The notes below the pieces were generated by a model. That model did no database searches. It was not told the DNA's origin and saw only the letters and a program-made list of their open reading frames with translations. 64,000 nt of DNA from Pseudoflavitalea rhizosphaerae (GTDB lineage: Bacteria > Bacteroidota > Bacteroidia > Chitinophagales > Chitinophagaceae), in NCBI RefSeq assembly GCF_003991355.1, contig NZ_RCSU01000020.1:52750-116749 (forward strand), in the 5' to 3' direction. The position numbers and the translations under genes were made by a program. Numbering within the stretch: the first letter of the stretch is position 1; each line of letters begins with the position of its first letter. This document shows, in pieces, positions 52,690 to 61,606 of the stretch.

Positions 52690-52718
52690 CAAAGCTAAAA
52701 AGAAAAGCAGCAATACAA
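52690..52718 (-). promoter_or_regulatory. Bacteroidota-type promoter of the cyclophilin gene
   Basis: On the minus strand, TAGCTTTG (52690-52697) matches the TAnnTTTG -7 element of Bacteroidota, with a TTG (52716-52718) 18 nt upstream as -33 element. The -7 box ends only 5 nt before the ATG at 52684, so the transcript would be nearly leaderless. This supports 52684 as the real start. Confidence 0.65.
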
Positions 52719-52732
52719 GTGTACTGCTGCTT
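52697..52732 (-). terminator. Terminator of the DUF2723 gene, overlapping the next promoter
   Basis: On the minus strand an 8-bp perfect stem AAGCAGCA (52725-52732) and TGCTGCTT (52705-52712) with a 12-nt loop is followed by TTCTTTTT. It lies 25 bp after the DUF2723 stop. Its loop and downstream arm contain the -33/-7 spacing of the cyclophilin promoter. Confidence 0.8.
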
Positions 52733-52756
52733 CCATCATTCTATTATTTCAATTTT

Positions 52757-55011
52757 CTATAAAGTGGCGGGTTGCTTTTCCCATTCGCTCAACTGGTTCA
52801 GCAACTGGAAACTGCTGAGGATATCATTAGCGAATGAAGCCTGGTGATTACTCAGTGAAGCGCCGCCGCCCTGAACCAGATGGTAAGCGTTACGGGCAAG
52901 CTCATCATCGCTTTGCGGCTCTTCTCCCAGTGAACGATAGTACTCCATTTGTTGCAACAGATCTTTGCGTAATGATGCTGTTACTTTTTTCGCTAATTCC
53001 ATATCACCGGCCAGGTAACAGGCATGGAGGAATTGAAGCGACATAATATTATGCTGATTGCCCCGGTTGCTGGTAAAACCATAAGGCATATTGGCCGGGC
53101 TCACGTTCTCATCAAAGCGACGCAGCACTTTTTTCGCCTTTTCTTTATCCCCGGCTTTTGCCAGGCTCATGGCCAGCTGCACATGGGCCATCTTGATCAC
53201 GTTGAGCCTTAAACGATTTGTTTCATCCAGGTACATGCCGGCTTTATGGGTATTACCGTATTGAAAATGGTTCATCACATTCGCATAGGCGGCTTCGTTA
53301 TCCACTTCACTGCTCTCTACCGGGCTCAACTGGTATACAAGCCCTTTCGATCTCACATAATTACCCAATCCATAATCAGATGCTGTTTGAGAAGAAGCAA
53401 AACAGATGGGTCTTTCCCACTTATTGGCCGGGTCCACGGGAATACTGAATTTATTCATGGGGAGAAGATGAAAAGTTTCTCCATCTTCGGTTACAGTAGT
53501 GTATTTGCTGTCATCGGAGGCGACGGTGTTTTTTAAAGATTCATAGAGATCATAATACTTTCCGGGATCGAAGCCCTGCATTTTATTGAAGTATACTACG
53601 CCTCTTTTGTTGCCGGCTACCTGTTCTTTGGTGAACAGCACATCCACCGGCGCGCTGTTGTTCACTTTGTAGCGAAGCTGATCGATGCACCAGTCGTTAC
53701 CGATCATAGTGGCAATCACAACGCGCACATCCCTTCGCACACTTTCCACTTCCTGGAGGTACCAGATGGGATAAGTGTCATTGTCTTCGGCTGTGATGAG
53801 GAAGAGCAATGTATTCACGAACCAGTCTTTGTTATTCCGCCTTAGCTGAAAGAATAGGCCAACCAGGCCGAGCGCCAGTGGCAACATGAATAAACGGTTA
53901 TAAGCTTTGTTGCTGTCGCGGGCAGTGTCGGGCATTTTCGACTGGTTACCGTAAAGAGAGTTGTCAACAAAATTGATCCCGCTGATGAAATTACTGTCGC
54001 GGGGATTGCCGAATCCCTGCAGATCATTTTGCCTTCCGGCGAAATTCCACATGAAGTAGCGCATGTACATCCATCCTGCCTGGTAGCGCGAGAAGTAAGC
54101 GATATTATCTTTCATAGATGGCGTTTCACCCTCTTCGAGACCGGTGAAATTATAGTAACAGACTTTTTGATTGCGGTCGTCATTATTATCCCATATGCGC
54201 GGGAAGAAATGTGCACCCGGCGCATTGGCCCAGTACTGTACATATTTTGGACCAGCAGTTTCATATTTCTTTTCTCCTTTTACATATTCTTCTCCTGCTT
54301 TTTTGAAAGGTGTGCGTTCCGTGAAGTCGGGACCGTAGAACAGGGGCCAGTCGTTATAACTTTCACGACCAAGATAAGAGGCGAGGCTGATTGGATTATC
54401 CACGCTGAACATATTCACAGCAGGATCTGCATTGGACCTGATCAGGGTTGTGGTATAAGTAGAATAGCCAAGCATCACGAACAAGGCGCTGCTCCCGGCT
54501 GATCTGCCCTGGCTTCCCATTTGAAAATGGCCCAGAATACCAGTGCTGTAAAGAATGAGCTGAGCGCATACACTTCTCCTTCCACAGCACTGAACCAGAA
54601 AGAATCGGAGAATGCATAGGCTAGTGAACCGATCAAGCCTGCGCTCAGAATAGTGAAGCTCTGTTGACCAGTTGGACTTGCCTGTGATGCAGGCAGCAAC
54701 AGCTTTTTGGCTAAATATGTAATAGTCCAGAACAGGAAGAGAATGGTGAATCCGCTGGCGATGACGCTCATGCCGTTCACTGCAATGGCGGTGGTTTGCG
54801 GGTTATCACCGAAAAGGATTACAAAGAATCTTCCCATCAAAATGAACAGGGGAGAGCCCGGAGGATGCGGGATCTGAAGTTTGTTGGCGCTGGATATGAA
54901 TTCACCGCAATCCCAGAAGCTGGTAGTTGGCTCCAAAGTGAACAGGTAAACGGTACAGGCCACAGCACAGACCAGCCACCCGAACAGATTGTTCAATTTG
55001 TTGAACTGCAT
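52757..55011 (-). pseudogene. DUF2723 membrane protein gene with two internal deletions and a frameshift
   Basis: The 5' frame (55011 down to about 54500) encodes a normal DUF2723 start: LEPTTSFWDCGEFISSANKL, HPPGSPLFILMGRFF and helices to FFTALVFWAIFKWE. It then runs into a stop (54475-54477). The +1-shifted frame continues as ALFVMLGYSTYTTTLIRSNA and PISLASYLGRESYNDWPLFY to the end at 52757. About 150-200 residues of membrane helices expected between these parts are missing. A second gap, in frame, joins WFVNTLLF to LITAEDNDTYPIWYLQEVE near 53800, dropping the usual NQxxPRERDY region. About 750 residues remain of roughly 1050 expected. Relatives resemble glycosyltransferase-like (PMT) membrane enzymes. 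Probably inactive, unless these are assembly collapses. Confidence 0.75.
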
Positions 55012-55500
55012 AGCATTAAGGCATTAGATGAAGTAAAGGAGATGTGTTCCTTTAAATTTCGAGCTTTTGAGCGGGGAATGAAATACCGGCAGGATAAAAG
55101 AAGCGGATATTAAGGCGGCTTTAACATTTCCTTGCAATTTTCCGGCAACTATAGTGTGCGATTCGTTTTTGTATTATATTGCAGCCGTAAAAAAAAAAGG
55201 GTCTTCTGTAGAAACAGATGACCTCTAACGATTGCTTGCCATATGAAAATTCTTAAAAATCTTTTTCGTGTGGATTTGATTTTCGGCCTCTAACTCTGCT
55301 TTGCTTGTCACTTTGTCTTTTGCCTCTTTCTATTGCTGCCTGCTTACGATTGCTTGGCCATATGTTTGTTTCAAATCCGATGTAAAAATAACACGAGAAA
55401 TCACTGCTGGCAAAACAACTTATTACGTATTTTATCATCCCAAAACTGGTAAATAAATCTTAAAACCCTTACCGGGCGTGCGTTTTAGGAGAATTTCAAT
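55012..55500. other. Intergenic region with an unexplained direct repeat
   Basis: 489 bp between two genes read away from each other. A run of ten A (about 55189-55198) is followed by a small hairpin (GGTC-CTGT / ACAG-GACC). A 17-base block ACGATTGCTTGCCATATG at 55229 returns at 55346 with one inserted G (ACGATTGCTTGGCCATATG). Between them CCTCT-rich, pyrimidine-biased sequence repeats loosely (CCTCTAAC twice, CCTCTTTC once). No protein with family features is encoded. It could be a small RNA or a double regulatory site; evidence is only the repeats. Confidence 0.5.
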
Positions 55501-57084
55501 ATGAGGGCCAACCCATTTACAGACTCATTATTTCAGTTAGTTCGATCTCTGGAGAAGTCGGAAAAACGACATTTTAAGCTATATATCACCAGAAGTTCCG
55601 CCAAGGAAGACCTTAAGATCATCCAATTATTTGATGCTCTGGACAAATTACCGGAGTATGATGAAAAGGTATTGCTGAAAAAACTGTCGCCCATCACCAA
55701 ACCACAGTTGGCCAATCTCAAAACCCATCTTTACAAACAGTTGTTAGCAGGATTACGTCTTTTGAAGACTGCAGAGAATATAGACCTGCAGCTCAGCGAA
55801 CAACTGGATTACGCCCGTGTACTGTATAATAAAGGACTGAAGATCCAGGCGCTCAAGATCCTGGAGAAAGCCAAGGAATTCGCGAAAGCCAATCATAAAT
55901 ATAACTACCTGGCACAAGTGATTTCGCTGGAGAAGAAGATCGAGACCCTTCATATCACACGCAGCTCGCAGGAGAAAACAGAACTGCTGGCCACGGAAGC
56001 GCTCGAGATCAGCCAGCATATAGACAGTGTAGTGAAATTGTCTAACCTCGCATTGCTCATGTACCGCTGGTTCATCCGCAATGGCCATGCCCGTAACCAG
56101 GATGAGGAAAAAGACATCAAGGACTTCTTCAAAAAGAACCTGCCTGAAAATGCGCACAAGGTAACTGACTGGTATGAACGCTTATACCTTTATCAAAGCT
56201 ATTGCTGGTATGCTTTCATCCGCCAGGACTGGCTGATGTATTACCGCAACAGTAAGAAATGGATCGAATTGTTCGAAGAACAGCCTGTGATGATCTCTGT
56301 AGAACCTGGTCACTACGTAAAGGGAATGCACAACCTGCTCAATGCCCATTTCGATCTGCGCAACTTTGACCAGTTCGACCTTACACTCCGCAAATTCCAG
56401 GAGTATGCGGATACTGATCTCGCCAAGGCGCACGATAACTTCCGTGTTCATACCTTTATCTATATCAGTGGCGCCCGCCTGAACCAGCACCTGATGCAGG
56501 GCACGTTCAAACAAGGGCTCTCCATTGTTCCTGAAATTGAAAAAGACCTCAACGATTACGAGCTCTATGTAGACACCCACCGGATCCTGGTGTTCAACTA
56601 CAAATTCGCCACCCTTCATTTTGGAGCAGGCGATTATTCTACCAGTATCGACTACCTGCAGAAGATCATGAACGTGTCCGTTCCCGACCTCCGGGTTGAC
56701 CTGCAATGTTACGCACGCCTGCTGCACCTGATGGCGCATTATGAAATGGGCAATTATGATATCATGGAATCGCTCATCAAAAGCGTGTACCGTTTCATGG
56801 CCAAGATGCAGAACCTGACGATGGTGGAAGAAGAGATGTTCAGATTCCTTCGCAATTCATTTGATGTATCCCCCCGCAAGCTCAGGCCGGAGCTGGAGAA
56901 ATTCCTGCAAAAGATCAAACACCTGGAAGGCAACCGCTTTGAAACGCGCGCCTTTGCTTACCTGGACGTTGTGTCTTGGGTGGAAAGCAAAGTGTATGAG
57001 AAGCCCATGGGCGATGTGGTCCACGCGAAATACCTGGAAAGCAAGCGCAGGGTGAAACCTGAAAGGGCCACTGTTAAGCATTAG
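55501..57084 (+). CDS. Conserved helical repeat protein of unknown function
   Basis: 527 residues, soluble, no signal peptide, almost entirely predicted helical. It begins FTDSLFQLVRSLEKSEKRHF and keeps helical pairs that look like degenerate TPRs (ARVLYNKGLKIQALKILEKA, NYLAQVISLEKKIETLHI, TLHFGAGDYSTSIDYLQKIM). Long proteins with the same opening occur widely in Chitinophagaceae and other Bacteroidota as uncharacterised proteins. No enzyme motif. It ends 1 bp before the convergent surE stop. Probably a protein-protein interaction scaffold; role unknown. Confidence 0.8.
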   Translation: MRANPFTDSLFQLVRSLEKSEKRHFKLYITRSSAKEDLKIIQLFDALDKLPEYDEKVLLKKLSPITKPQLANLKTHLYKQLLAGLRLLKTAENIDLQLSEQLDYARVLYNKGLKIQALKILEKAKEFAKANHKYNYLAQVISLEKKIETLHITRSSQEKTELLATEALEISQHIDSVVKLSNLALLMYRWFIRNGHARNQDEEKDIKDFFKKNLPENAHKVTDWYERLYLYQSYCWYAFIRQDWLMYYRNSKKWIELFEEQPVMISVEPGHYVKGMHNLLNAHFDLRNFDQFDLTLRKFQEYADTDLAKAHDNFRVHTFIYISGARLNQHLMQGTFKQGLSIVPEIEKDLNDYELYVDTHRILVFNYKFATLHFGAGDYSTSIDYLQKIMNVSVPDLRVDLQCYARLLHLMAHYEMGNYDIMESLIKSVYRFMAKMQNLTMVEEEMFRFLRNSFDVSPRKLRPELEKFLQKIKHLEGNRFETRAFAYLDVVSWVESKVYEKPMGDVVHAKYLESKRRVKPERATVKH

Positions 57085-57085
57085 G

Positions 57086-57814
57086 TCAGGAATGATCGGT
57101 CATCTCTTTCAACCGGGCTTCATCGGTCAGGTCTAAACGCAGAGGGGTAACCGAAACATATTCATTTTCTATAGCCCACCTGTCTGTGTCTTCTTCAGCA
57201 GGCTCCAGCGGGATCACCGTGAACCAGTAATGTTTTCTTCCCATCGGGTCCATTCCCGGAACTATTTTACCATCGTAAAAGCGAACCGACTGGCGTGTCC
57301 ACTTGATGCCTCTTGGCACTGGCGGGAAATTCACGTTCAGCAATTTTGCTTCTTTCATTTCGAGCAACCTGCTGAGGGTCCTTTCCACATAAGGGCCGAG
57401 TGTATCGAAGTCCGGCTCCGTTTTGCCGGCAACAGTACTGAAAGCAATACCTCTCAAACCCAGCAGTGCAGCCTGTTTGGCGGCAGCGAGCGTACCTGAG
57501 TGCCACATTCCATTACCCAGGTTCAGTCCCATATTGATGCCCGAGAGCACAATCTCGATATCAGCCCACATATGTGTGCCGAGCGCTACGCAATCTGCAG
57601 GCGTTCCATTCACCCTGTAGGCTTCCATTCCTTCAAATGTTATGGGCGACTTCTTATAAAAAAGTGGCCGGGAGTGAGTGATCGCATGGCCCATGGAGGA
57701 TTGCTCCACATCGGGCGCCACTACCAGCACTTCGCCGAACCTGGAAGCGATCTTTGCCAGGGATGCGATGCCCGGGCTGTAAATTCCATCGTCGTTGGTT
57801 ACCAGTATTCTCAT
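57086..57814 (-). CDS. surE: 5'/3'-nucleotidase SurE
   Basis: 242 residues. SurE signatures: MRILVTNDDGIYSPGI with the metal-binding Asp pair, VVAPDVEQSSMGHAIT, VNGTPADCVALG and SGINMGLNLGNGMWHSGTLA. SurE is a metal-dependent nucleotidase active on nucleoside monophosphates, tied to stationary-phase survival. Divergent from the lipid-kinase gene by 71 bp and convergent with the helical-repeat gene. Confidence 0.96.
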   Translation of the reverse strand: MRILVTNDDGIYSPGIASLAKIASRFGEVLVVAPDVEQSSMGHAITHSRPLFYKKSPITFEGMEAYRVNGTPADCVALGTHMWADIEIVLSGINMGLNLGNGMWHSGTLAAAKQAALLGLRGIAFSTVAGKTEPDFDTLGPYVERTLSRLLEMKEAKLLNVNFPPVPRGIKWTRQSVRFYDGKIVPGMDPMGRKHYWFTVIPLEPAEEDTDRWAIENEYVSVTPLRLDLTDEARLKEMTDHS

Positions 57815-57885
57815 GAATAAATGCCTATCATAATCATGCCTGCCGGAAATATTGTTGGTATGCTTTTATTAGAAGAATTCACTGT

Positions 57886-58794
57886 ATGAAATTGGCCATG
57901 TTAATCCACAACCCCGGAGCAGGGGACCAGGAACACACGAAGCAAAAACTGCTCGAACTGCTCAAATCCCAGGATTATGAGTGTAGATATTTTTCAACAA
58001 AGAAGGAAGGCTGGGAAACCATCGATCCCGATGCAGACCTTATTGTTATTGCAGGAGGAGATGGCACTGTAGGCAAAGTGGTGCGCAATGTTGTGAAGCA
58101 GGAACGAACGCATATTCCTTTGGCGCTACTACCCGCAGGCACTGCAAATAATATTGCAGACACACTCGGCATCAGCGGTAACCTGGAAGAGATCGTTCAA
58201 GCCTGGAAGCCCGGGCTCATTAAGAAATTCGATCTTGGTCTTTTTAAACAGGAAGACGATGAGCAGATCTTCCTGGAAGGGGTGGGCTTTGGCCTTTTCC
58301 CCAAACTGATCAGGGAAATGAAAAAAATGGATGATGTTCCGGAAACAGCGGAAGAGTCGCTGGAACTGGCGTTAACTACCTTGCTCGATATTGTGCATAC
58401 AGCTAAGAGCCGTTACTGCAAACTGGAACTGGATGGCAATGATCATTCAGGCGATTACCTGTTGCTGGAGATCATGAATGTGCACAGTATCGGCCCCAAC
58501 CTGAAACTGGCTCCCCAGGCCGATCCTGGTGATGACCGCTTTGATGCGGTCTGGATCAGGGAAGATGAACGCAGCAAGCTGATCGAATACCTCCGGCATC
58601 GTTTGAACAAAGAAGAAGCAACACCGCCCTTTCATTCACTCGCCTGCAAACGTGTTCACCTTGAATGGGCAGGAGCGCAGGTGCATATAGATGATGCCCT
58701 CGAGAAAAAAGAAAAGCCTCCATTGGCAGCCGTGATAGAGCTGCTGCCTGAAATGGTCAGCTTTCTGATTCCTGCAAAACCATCGGCTATTTAG
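57886..58794 (+). CDS. Diacylglycerol kinase-family lipid/sphingoid kinase
   Basis: 302 residues. DAGK catalytic domain: LIVIAGGDGTVGKVVRNVVK (nucleotide-binding glycine motif), PLALLPAGTANNIADTLGI, GVGFGLFPKLI and the C-terminal DRFDAVWIREDERSK region. Enzymes of this family phosphorylate diacylglycerol or related lipids with ATP; homologues in Bacteroidota may act on sphingolipid bases, which these bacteria make, but that is inference. Convergent with the Trm112-like gene. Confidence 0.9.
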   Translation: MKLAMLIHNPGAGDQEHTKQKLLELLKSQDYECRYFSTKKEGWETIDPDADLIVIAGGDGTVGKVVRNVVKQERTHIPLALLPAGTANNIADTLGISGNLEEIVQAWKPGLIKKFDLGLFKQEDDEQIFLEGVGFGLFPKLIREMKKMDDVPETAEESLELALTTLLDIVHTAKSRYCKLELDGNDHSGDYLLLEIMNVHSIGPNLKLAPQADPGDDRFDAVWIREDERSKLIEYLRHRLNKEEATPPFHSLACKRVHLEWAGAQVHIDDALEKKEKPPLAAVIELLPEMVSFLIPAKPSAI

Positions 58795-58803
58795 TTTCCA
58801 TTA

Positions 58804-59079
58804 TTAGTCTTTTGCATTTTCCAGGCGGAAAGTTTCAAATTTCTTTCCTTCCAGTTGGTGTTCCCATCGCTTCACTACGGGGGCTTCCAGTTCCCACTCC
58901 CTGTATTCATCAGGGCTCATGATGGGCACTCCATGTATGATGGGATAATACCTGTTACAATGGCTGCAGCTTAGCAATCCTTCGATGATATGATTATTGG
59001 TGTCAGTTGCAAACACTTTAAGCTGAAGGTCATTTTTATCGAAGGGACAACAGAGTTGATGTATGAAATCAGGATGCAT
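58804..59079 (-). CDS. Trm112-like small zinc-ribbon protein
   Basis: 91 residues. It starts MHPDFIHQLCCPFDKNDLQL with a CPFD knuckle and has a second knuckle LSCSHCNRYYPIIHGVPIM, the Trm112/UPF0434 pattern (CP..K..L ... C..C...YPI..GIP.ml). A C-terminal extension (EYREWELEAPVVKRWEHQLE) is beyond the short bacterial form. In eukaryotes and archaea Trm112 is the activating subunit of several SAM methyltransferases; bacterial relatives are mostly uncharacterised. It is the last gene of a TPP-riboswitch operon whose first gene is a SAM methyltransferase, so a partner role is attractive. It starts 1 bp after the ThiE-like stop. Confidence 0.8.
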   Translation of the reverse strand: MHPDFIHQLCCPFDKNDLQLKVFATDTNNHIIEGLLSCSHCNRYYPIIHGVPIMSPDEYREWELEAPVVKRWEHQLEGKKFETFRLENAKD

Positions 59080-59080
59080 G

Positions 59081-59734
59081 TTAATGAGATTTTTGTTGTT
59101 GAAGGATCTTGTTGAATGCTGTGGTCACTGCAGCGGGATCTTCCGCTTTCATGATGCTGTTGATCACAGCCACGCCATCGAGCCCTGTATGCAATATGTC
59201 AGGAAGATTGCTGGTGGTAATACCGCCTGCCGCGAAAATGGGCATATTGGTCATTGCCCTGGCAGCCTTGATGGTAGCGGGTTTCACCCACTCGCAACTA
59301 TTGGCGGAACCGGATGGGAATACTGAACAGAAAGAGATATAATCCATTTTCTGATCGATGGCATACTGAACTGTTTCCAGGTTATTCCCGCAGGTGATCC
59401 CTGTGATGATCTTTCTACCGATGGCTTTCCTGATCAGGGCCAGGTTACCAGAGGGTTGATCGAAGTGAATACCATGGGCATCCGTTTGCGTGAGCAACTC
59501 CCAATTCCCGTTGATCAGAACAGGCACATCAAAGGGGCGTGCGAGCTCCAGCAGGGTTTGCACTATTGCAGCTTTCGAACTGATGTATTGCAGATTGTCC
59601 CAGACCTGAATGGCAGCTAACCCGCTTTTCAATGCAAGCCGGATCTTTTGATAAGACGTGTCAGTCAATGCAGCAGGGTCCACTACCAGGTAGATGCCGC
59701 CGCGGATGGGATTTGGAGTTGTTATCATTTCCAT
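59081..59734 (-). CDS. ThiE-like thiamine phosphate synthase family protein, divergent active site
   Basis: 217 residues, TIM barrel of the ThiE/TenI family. DAHGIHFDQPSGNL matches the ThiE G-V-H-L block and PIFAAGGITTSNLPDILHTG plus GLDGVAVINSIM the C-terminal phosphate site. However, the usual VQLRxK near the N-terminus is IQVWDN, so the basic residues that bind pyrophosphate are absent, and GPxFPTxTK is replaced by CSVFPSGSANSCEWVK. It overlaps the upstream PurM-like gene by 10 bp. True ThiE joins HMP-pyrophosphate and thiazole phosphate; this protein may be a Bacteroidota variant or have a related role. Confidence 0.85.
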   Translation of the reverse strand: MEMITTPNPIRGGIYLVVDPAALTDTSYQKIRLALKSGLAAIQVWDNLQYISSKAAIVQTLLELARPFDVPVLINGNWELLTQTDAHGIHFDQPSGNLALIRKAIGRKIITGITCGNNLETVQYAIDQKMDYISFCSVFPSGSANSCEWVKPATIKAARAMTNMPIFAAGGITTSNLPDILHTGLDGVAVINSIMKAEDPAAVTTAFNKILQQQKSH

Positions 59735-60771
59735 TCGTTTTTTAAAGCTTGAAAGAATGCATTCCAGTAAGGATCGGGTCCCGGACGTGAAAGTGTTTCG
59801 ATGCCATCATCTTTTTGTAACCTGACGCCATGTTCCTTTTCTGTGAATTCTCCTGCCACGGATACTTTTATGTTCAGAAGTGCAAATTGATGCAGTACAG
59901 AAGCTTCATGTTCCGGCTTTACCGCTATGATCATGGAGCCTGCGCCGATACAGCGTAATGGATCGATGTCAAACAAATCGCAAACTGCCTGCTGTGCAGC
60001 TCCAACGGGCAACTCCTCTGGGTCTATGATTGCACCACAACCCGCGGCAGTTGCCATTTCATAGATGGCGCCGAGCAGGCCACCTTCTGTAACATCGTGC
60101 ATGGCTGTTATGGGCAGCCCGGCAGCGCATAAGCCTGCCTGTAAGGAACTGGTTTCCTGGAAAAGTGCTGCAGCTTTTTCCCATATCTCTTTTCCACATT
60201 TCTTCTTTACTGTTTCAGGAAAGCTGAGCGCAAGTATTGAACTGGCTATTTGAGCAGCTTCTTTTGTGACCATAATAAGATCCCCGGGTCTGGCATATTT
60301 GCTCAGCAGCATTTTTCCTGCCGGCGCAATACTGATCATGGTGCCGCCACCGGCGATGGTGGAATGCTGACCGGCAGCTTTTCCGGTATGTCCGCCGGTA
60401 ATGGCAACGCCGATATCTTTACAATACCGGTGCACGAATGTCCAATACTCTTCAAACTCCGCGCTGGTGGCCGATTCCGGCAGGTTCAATACCAACTGGA
60501 CAAACTGGGGAGGTTGGGAAGTGGTGGCGATATCATTAGCCATTAAATGAACAGAAAGCCATGCCGATTCACGAAGCCCCAGCGTAGGTATCCAGGAAAG
60601 CGGATCGCTGGTGAGCGCCATCGAGTGGCCTCCCGGCAGATCGATGAGGCACACATCCACCCCATATTCAGGACCTGTGGCCACCATCTTATTTTCGGCT
60701 CCCCGTAAGGGATAGATGAGCTGATTGAAGAGGTCCATGTGCAATTTTCCACTTTCTACAAATGCTGACAT
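59725..60771 (-). CDS. AIR synthase-related (PurM/ThiL/HypE-fold) protein
   Basis: 348 residues. PurM-fold N-terminal half with ALTSDPLSWIPTLGLRESAW, LSVHLMANDIATTSQPPQFV and the loop GGHTGKAAGQ, C-terminal half with PGDLIMVTKEAAQIASSIL, ITAMHDVTEGGLLGAIYEMA and GAGSMIIAV. The fold is shared by ThiL (thiamine-phosphate kinase), HypE, SelD and PurM. The TPP riboswitch and the adjacent ThiE suggest a thiamine-related role such as a ThiL substitute, but the protein is not a standard ThiL. Six bp separate it from the methyltransferase gene upstream. Confidence 0.85.
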   Translation of the reverse strand: MSAFVESGKLHMDLFNQLIYPLRGAENKMVATGPEYGVDVCLIDLPGGHSMALTSDPLSWIPTLGLRESAWLSVHLMANDIATTSQPPQFVQLVLNLPESATSAEFEEYWTFVHRYCKDIGVAITGGHTGKAAGQHSTIAGGGTMISIAPAGKMLLSKYARPGDLIMVTKEAAQIASSILALSFPETVKKKCGKEIWEKAAALFQETSSLQAGLCAAGLPITAMHDVTEGGLLGAIYEMATAAGCGAIIDPEELPVGAAQQAVCDLFDIDPLRCIGAGSMIIAVKPEHEASVLHQFALLNIKVSVAGEFTEKEHGVRLQKDDGIETLSRPGPDPYWNAFFQALKNEWK

Positions 60772-60777
60772 AGCTCA

Positions 60778-61476
60778 CTATTTGAATTGAACGAAGAGCG
60801 CAAAGAAGTCGCCATATGGCATTCCCCATTGCTGTACGGGAAACCATTTCGGCAGGCCGGTGCATGTCCATTCGATGGAATAGTTCTCGCCTTTCAGTGC
60901 TTCATTGATCTTGCTGATAAGCGAATCCGGTGTGTAGAAATGGGCAGTTACATAAAAAGGATTCTTTCCGAAAGCCTGTTGTACGCGGCGCCTGATGAAT
61001 TTGGGCGAGTTGCGGTTCATCATCCCAAATACGATCCCGTGCTTGGCCACCCTGCGTGCTTCGCGAATCACCTGAACAGGATCCCTGTAATATTCGAAGG
61101 TGGTGATGAAGGCCAGGGCATCGAAAGTTTTGTCTTTGAACGGCATGTAATGTGCATCGGCCAGAGCCAGGTTACCATCGAAAAGATGTTTTCCCTGGCC
61201 GAGCATGAATGGCGAAAGATCTGCTCCTGTTGCCCGGATCCCGATATTATGCCACCACCTGGTGAATCTGGTGGTGCCGCATCCGAATTCGAGCAGTGTT
61301 TTAATGCGTTCATCTTTTTTGATAAGGCTGCCGATCGTTTTTTTCTGCCATACTTCAGCGCGCTTATAGCGGCCTTCGTACCATTGTTCGTAAGAATCTG
61401 TGTGCTCCCTGTTGAAGAACCATTCAGGCCTTTGCTGCCAGGTTCTGATCCCTTTGGTTAGTTGTTGAAGTTCCAT
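60778..61476 (-). CDS. SAM-dependent methyltransferase, first gene of TPP-riboswitch operon
   Basis: 232 residues from the ATG at 61474-61476 (MELQQLTKGIR). An earlier in-frame ATG would start inside the terminator hairpin and is rejected. Rossmann methyltransferase motifs: LLEFGCGTTRFTRWW (motif I, SAM binding), RATGADLSPFML, LALADAHYMPFKDKTFDALA and VIREARRVAKHGIVFGM (motifs II-III). Type-11-like, small-molecule or protein target unknown. Its leader holds a TPP riboswitch and a terminator, so it responds to thiamine status. Confidence 0.88.
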   Translation of the reverse strand: MELQQLTKGIRTWQQRPEWFFNREHTDSYEQWYEGRYKRAEVWQKKTIGSLIKKDERIKTLLEFGCGTTRFTRWWHNIGIRATGADLSPFMLGQGKHLFDGNLALADAHYMPFKDKTFDALAFITTFEYYRDPVQVIREARRVAKHGIVFGMMNRNSPKFIRRRVQQAFGKNPFYVTAHFYTPDSLISKINEALKGENYSIEWTCTGLPKWFPVQQWGMPYGDFFALFVQFK

Positions 61477-61530
61477 TTTTACAGTTTTACACTGCACGGG
61501 GGAACTAATGGGATCGAACAGGAATATGGT

Positions 61531-61572
61531 AAAAGAAAAAACCACATTTCCTGCTCGAAGAAAATGTGGTTT
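61531..61572 (-). terminator. Riboswitch-linked intrinsic terminator
   Basis: On the minus strand AAACCACATTTTC (61560-61572) pairs with GAAATGTGGTTT (61539-61550) and is followed by TTTTCTTTT. It lies 34 bp after the TPP element and 54 bp before the methyltransferase start, the position of an expression platform. TPP binding presumably favours this hairpin and stops transcription. Confidence 0.85.
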
Positions 61573-61606
61573 ATGCTGAATACAATGAAGTACTATCAGT
61601 GTCACC

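Noticed and set aside
55253..55438. 61-codon open frame in the 55.2-kb intergenic region
   Set aside because: No recognisable start context or similarity; composition is that of the repeat-bearing non-coding stretch.
61477..61605. Upstream extension of the methyltransferase frame
   Set aside because: It would put the start codon inside the riboswitch/terminator leader; the ATG at 61476 is after the expression platform.
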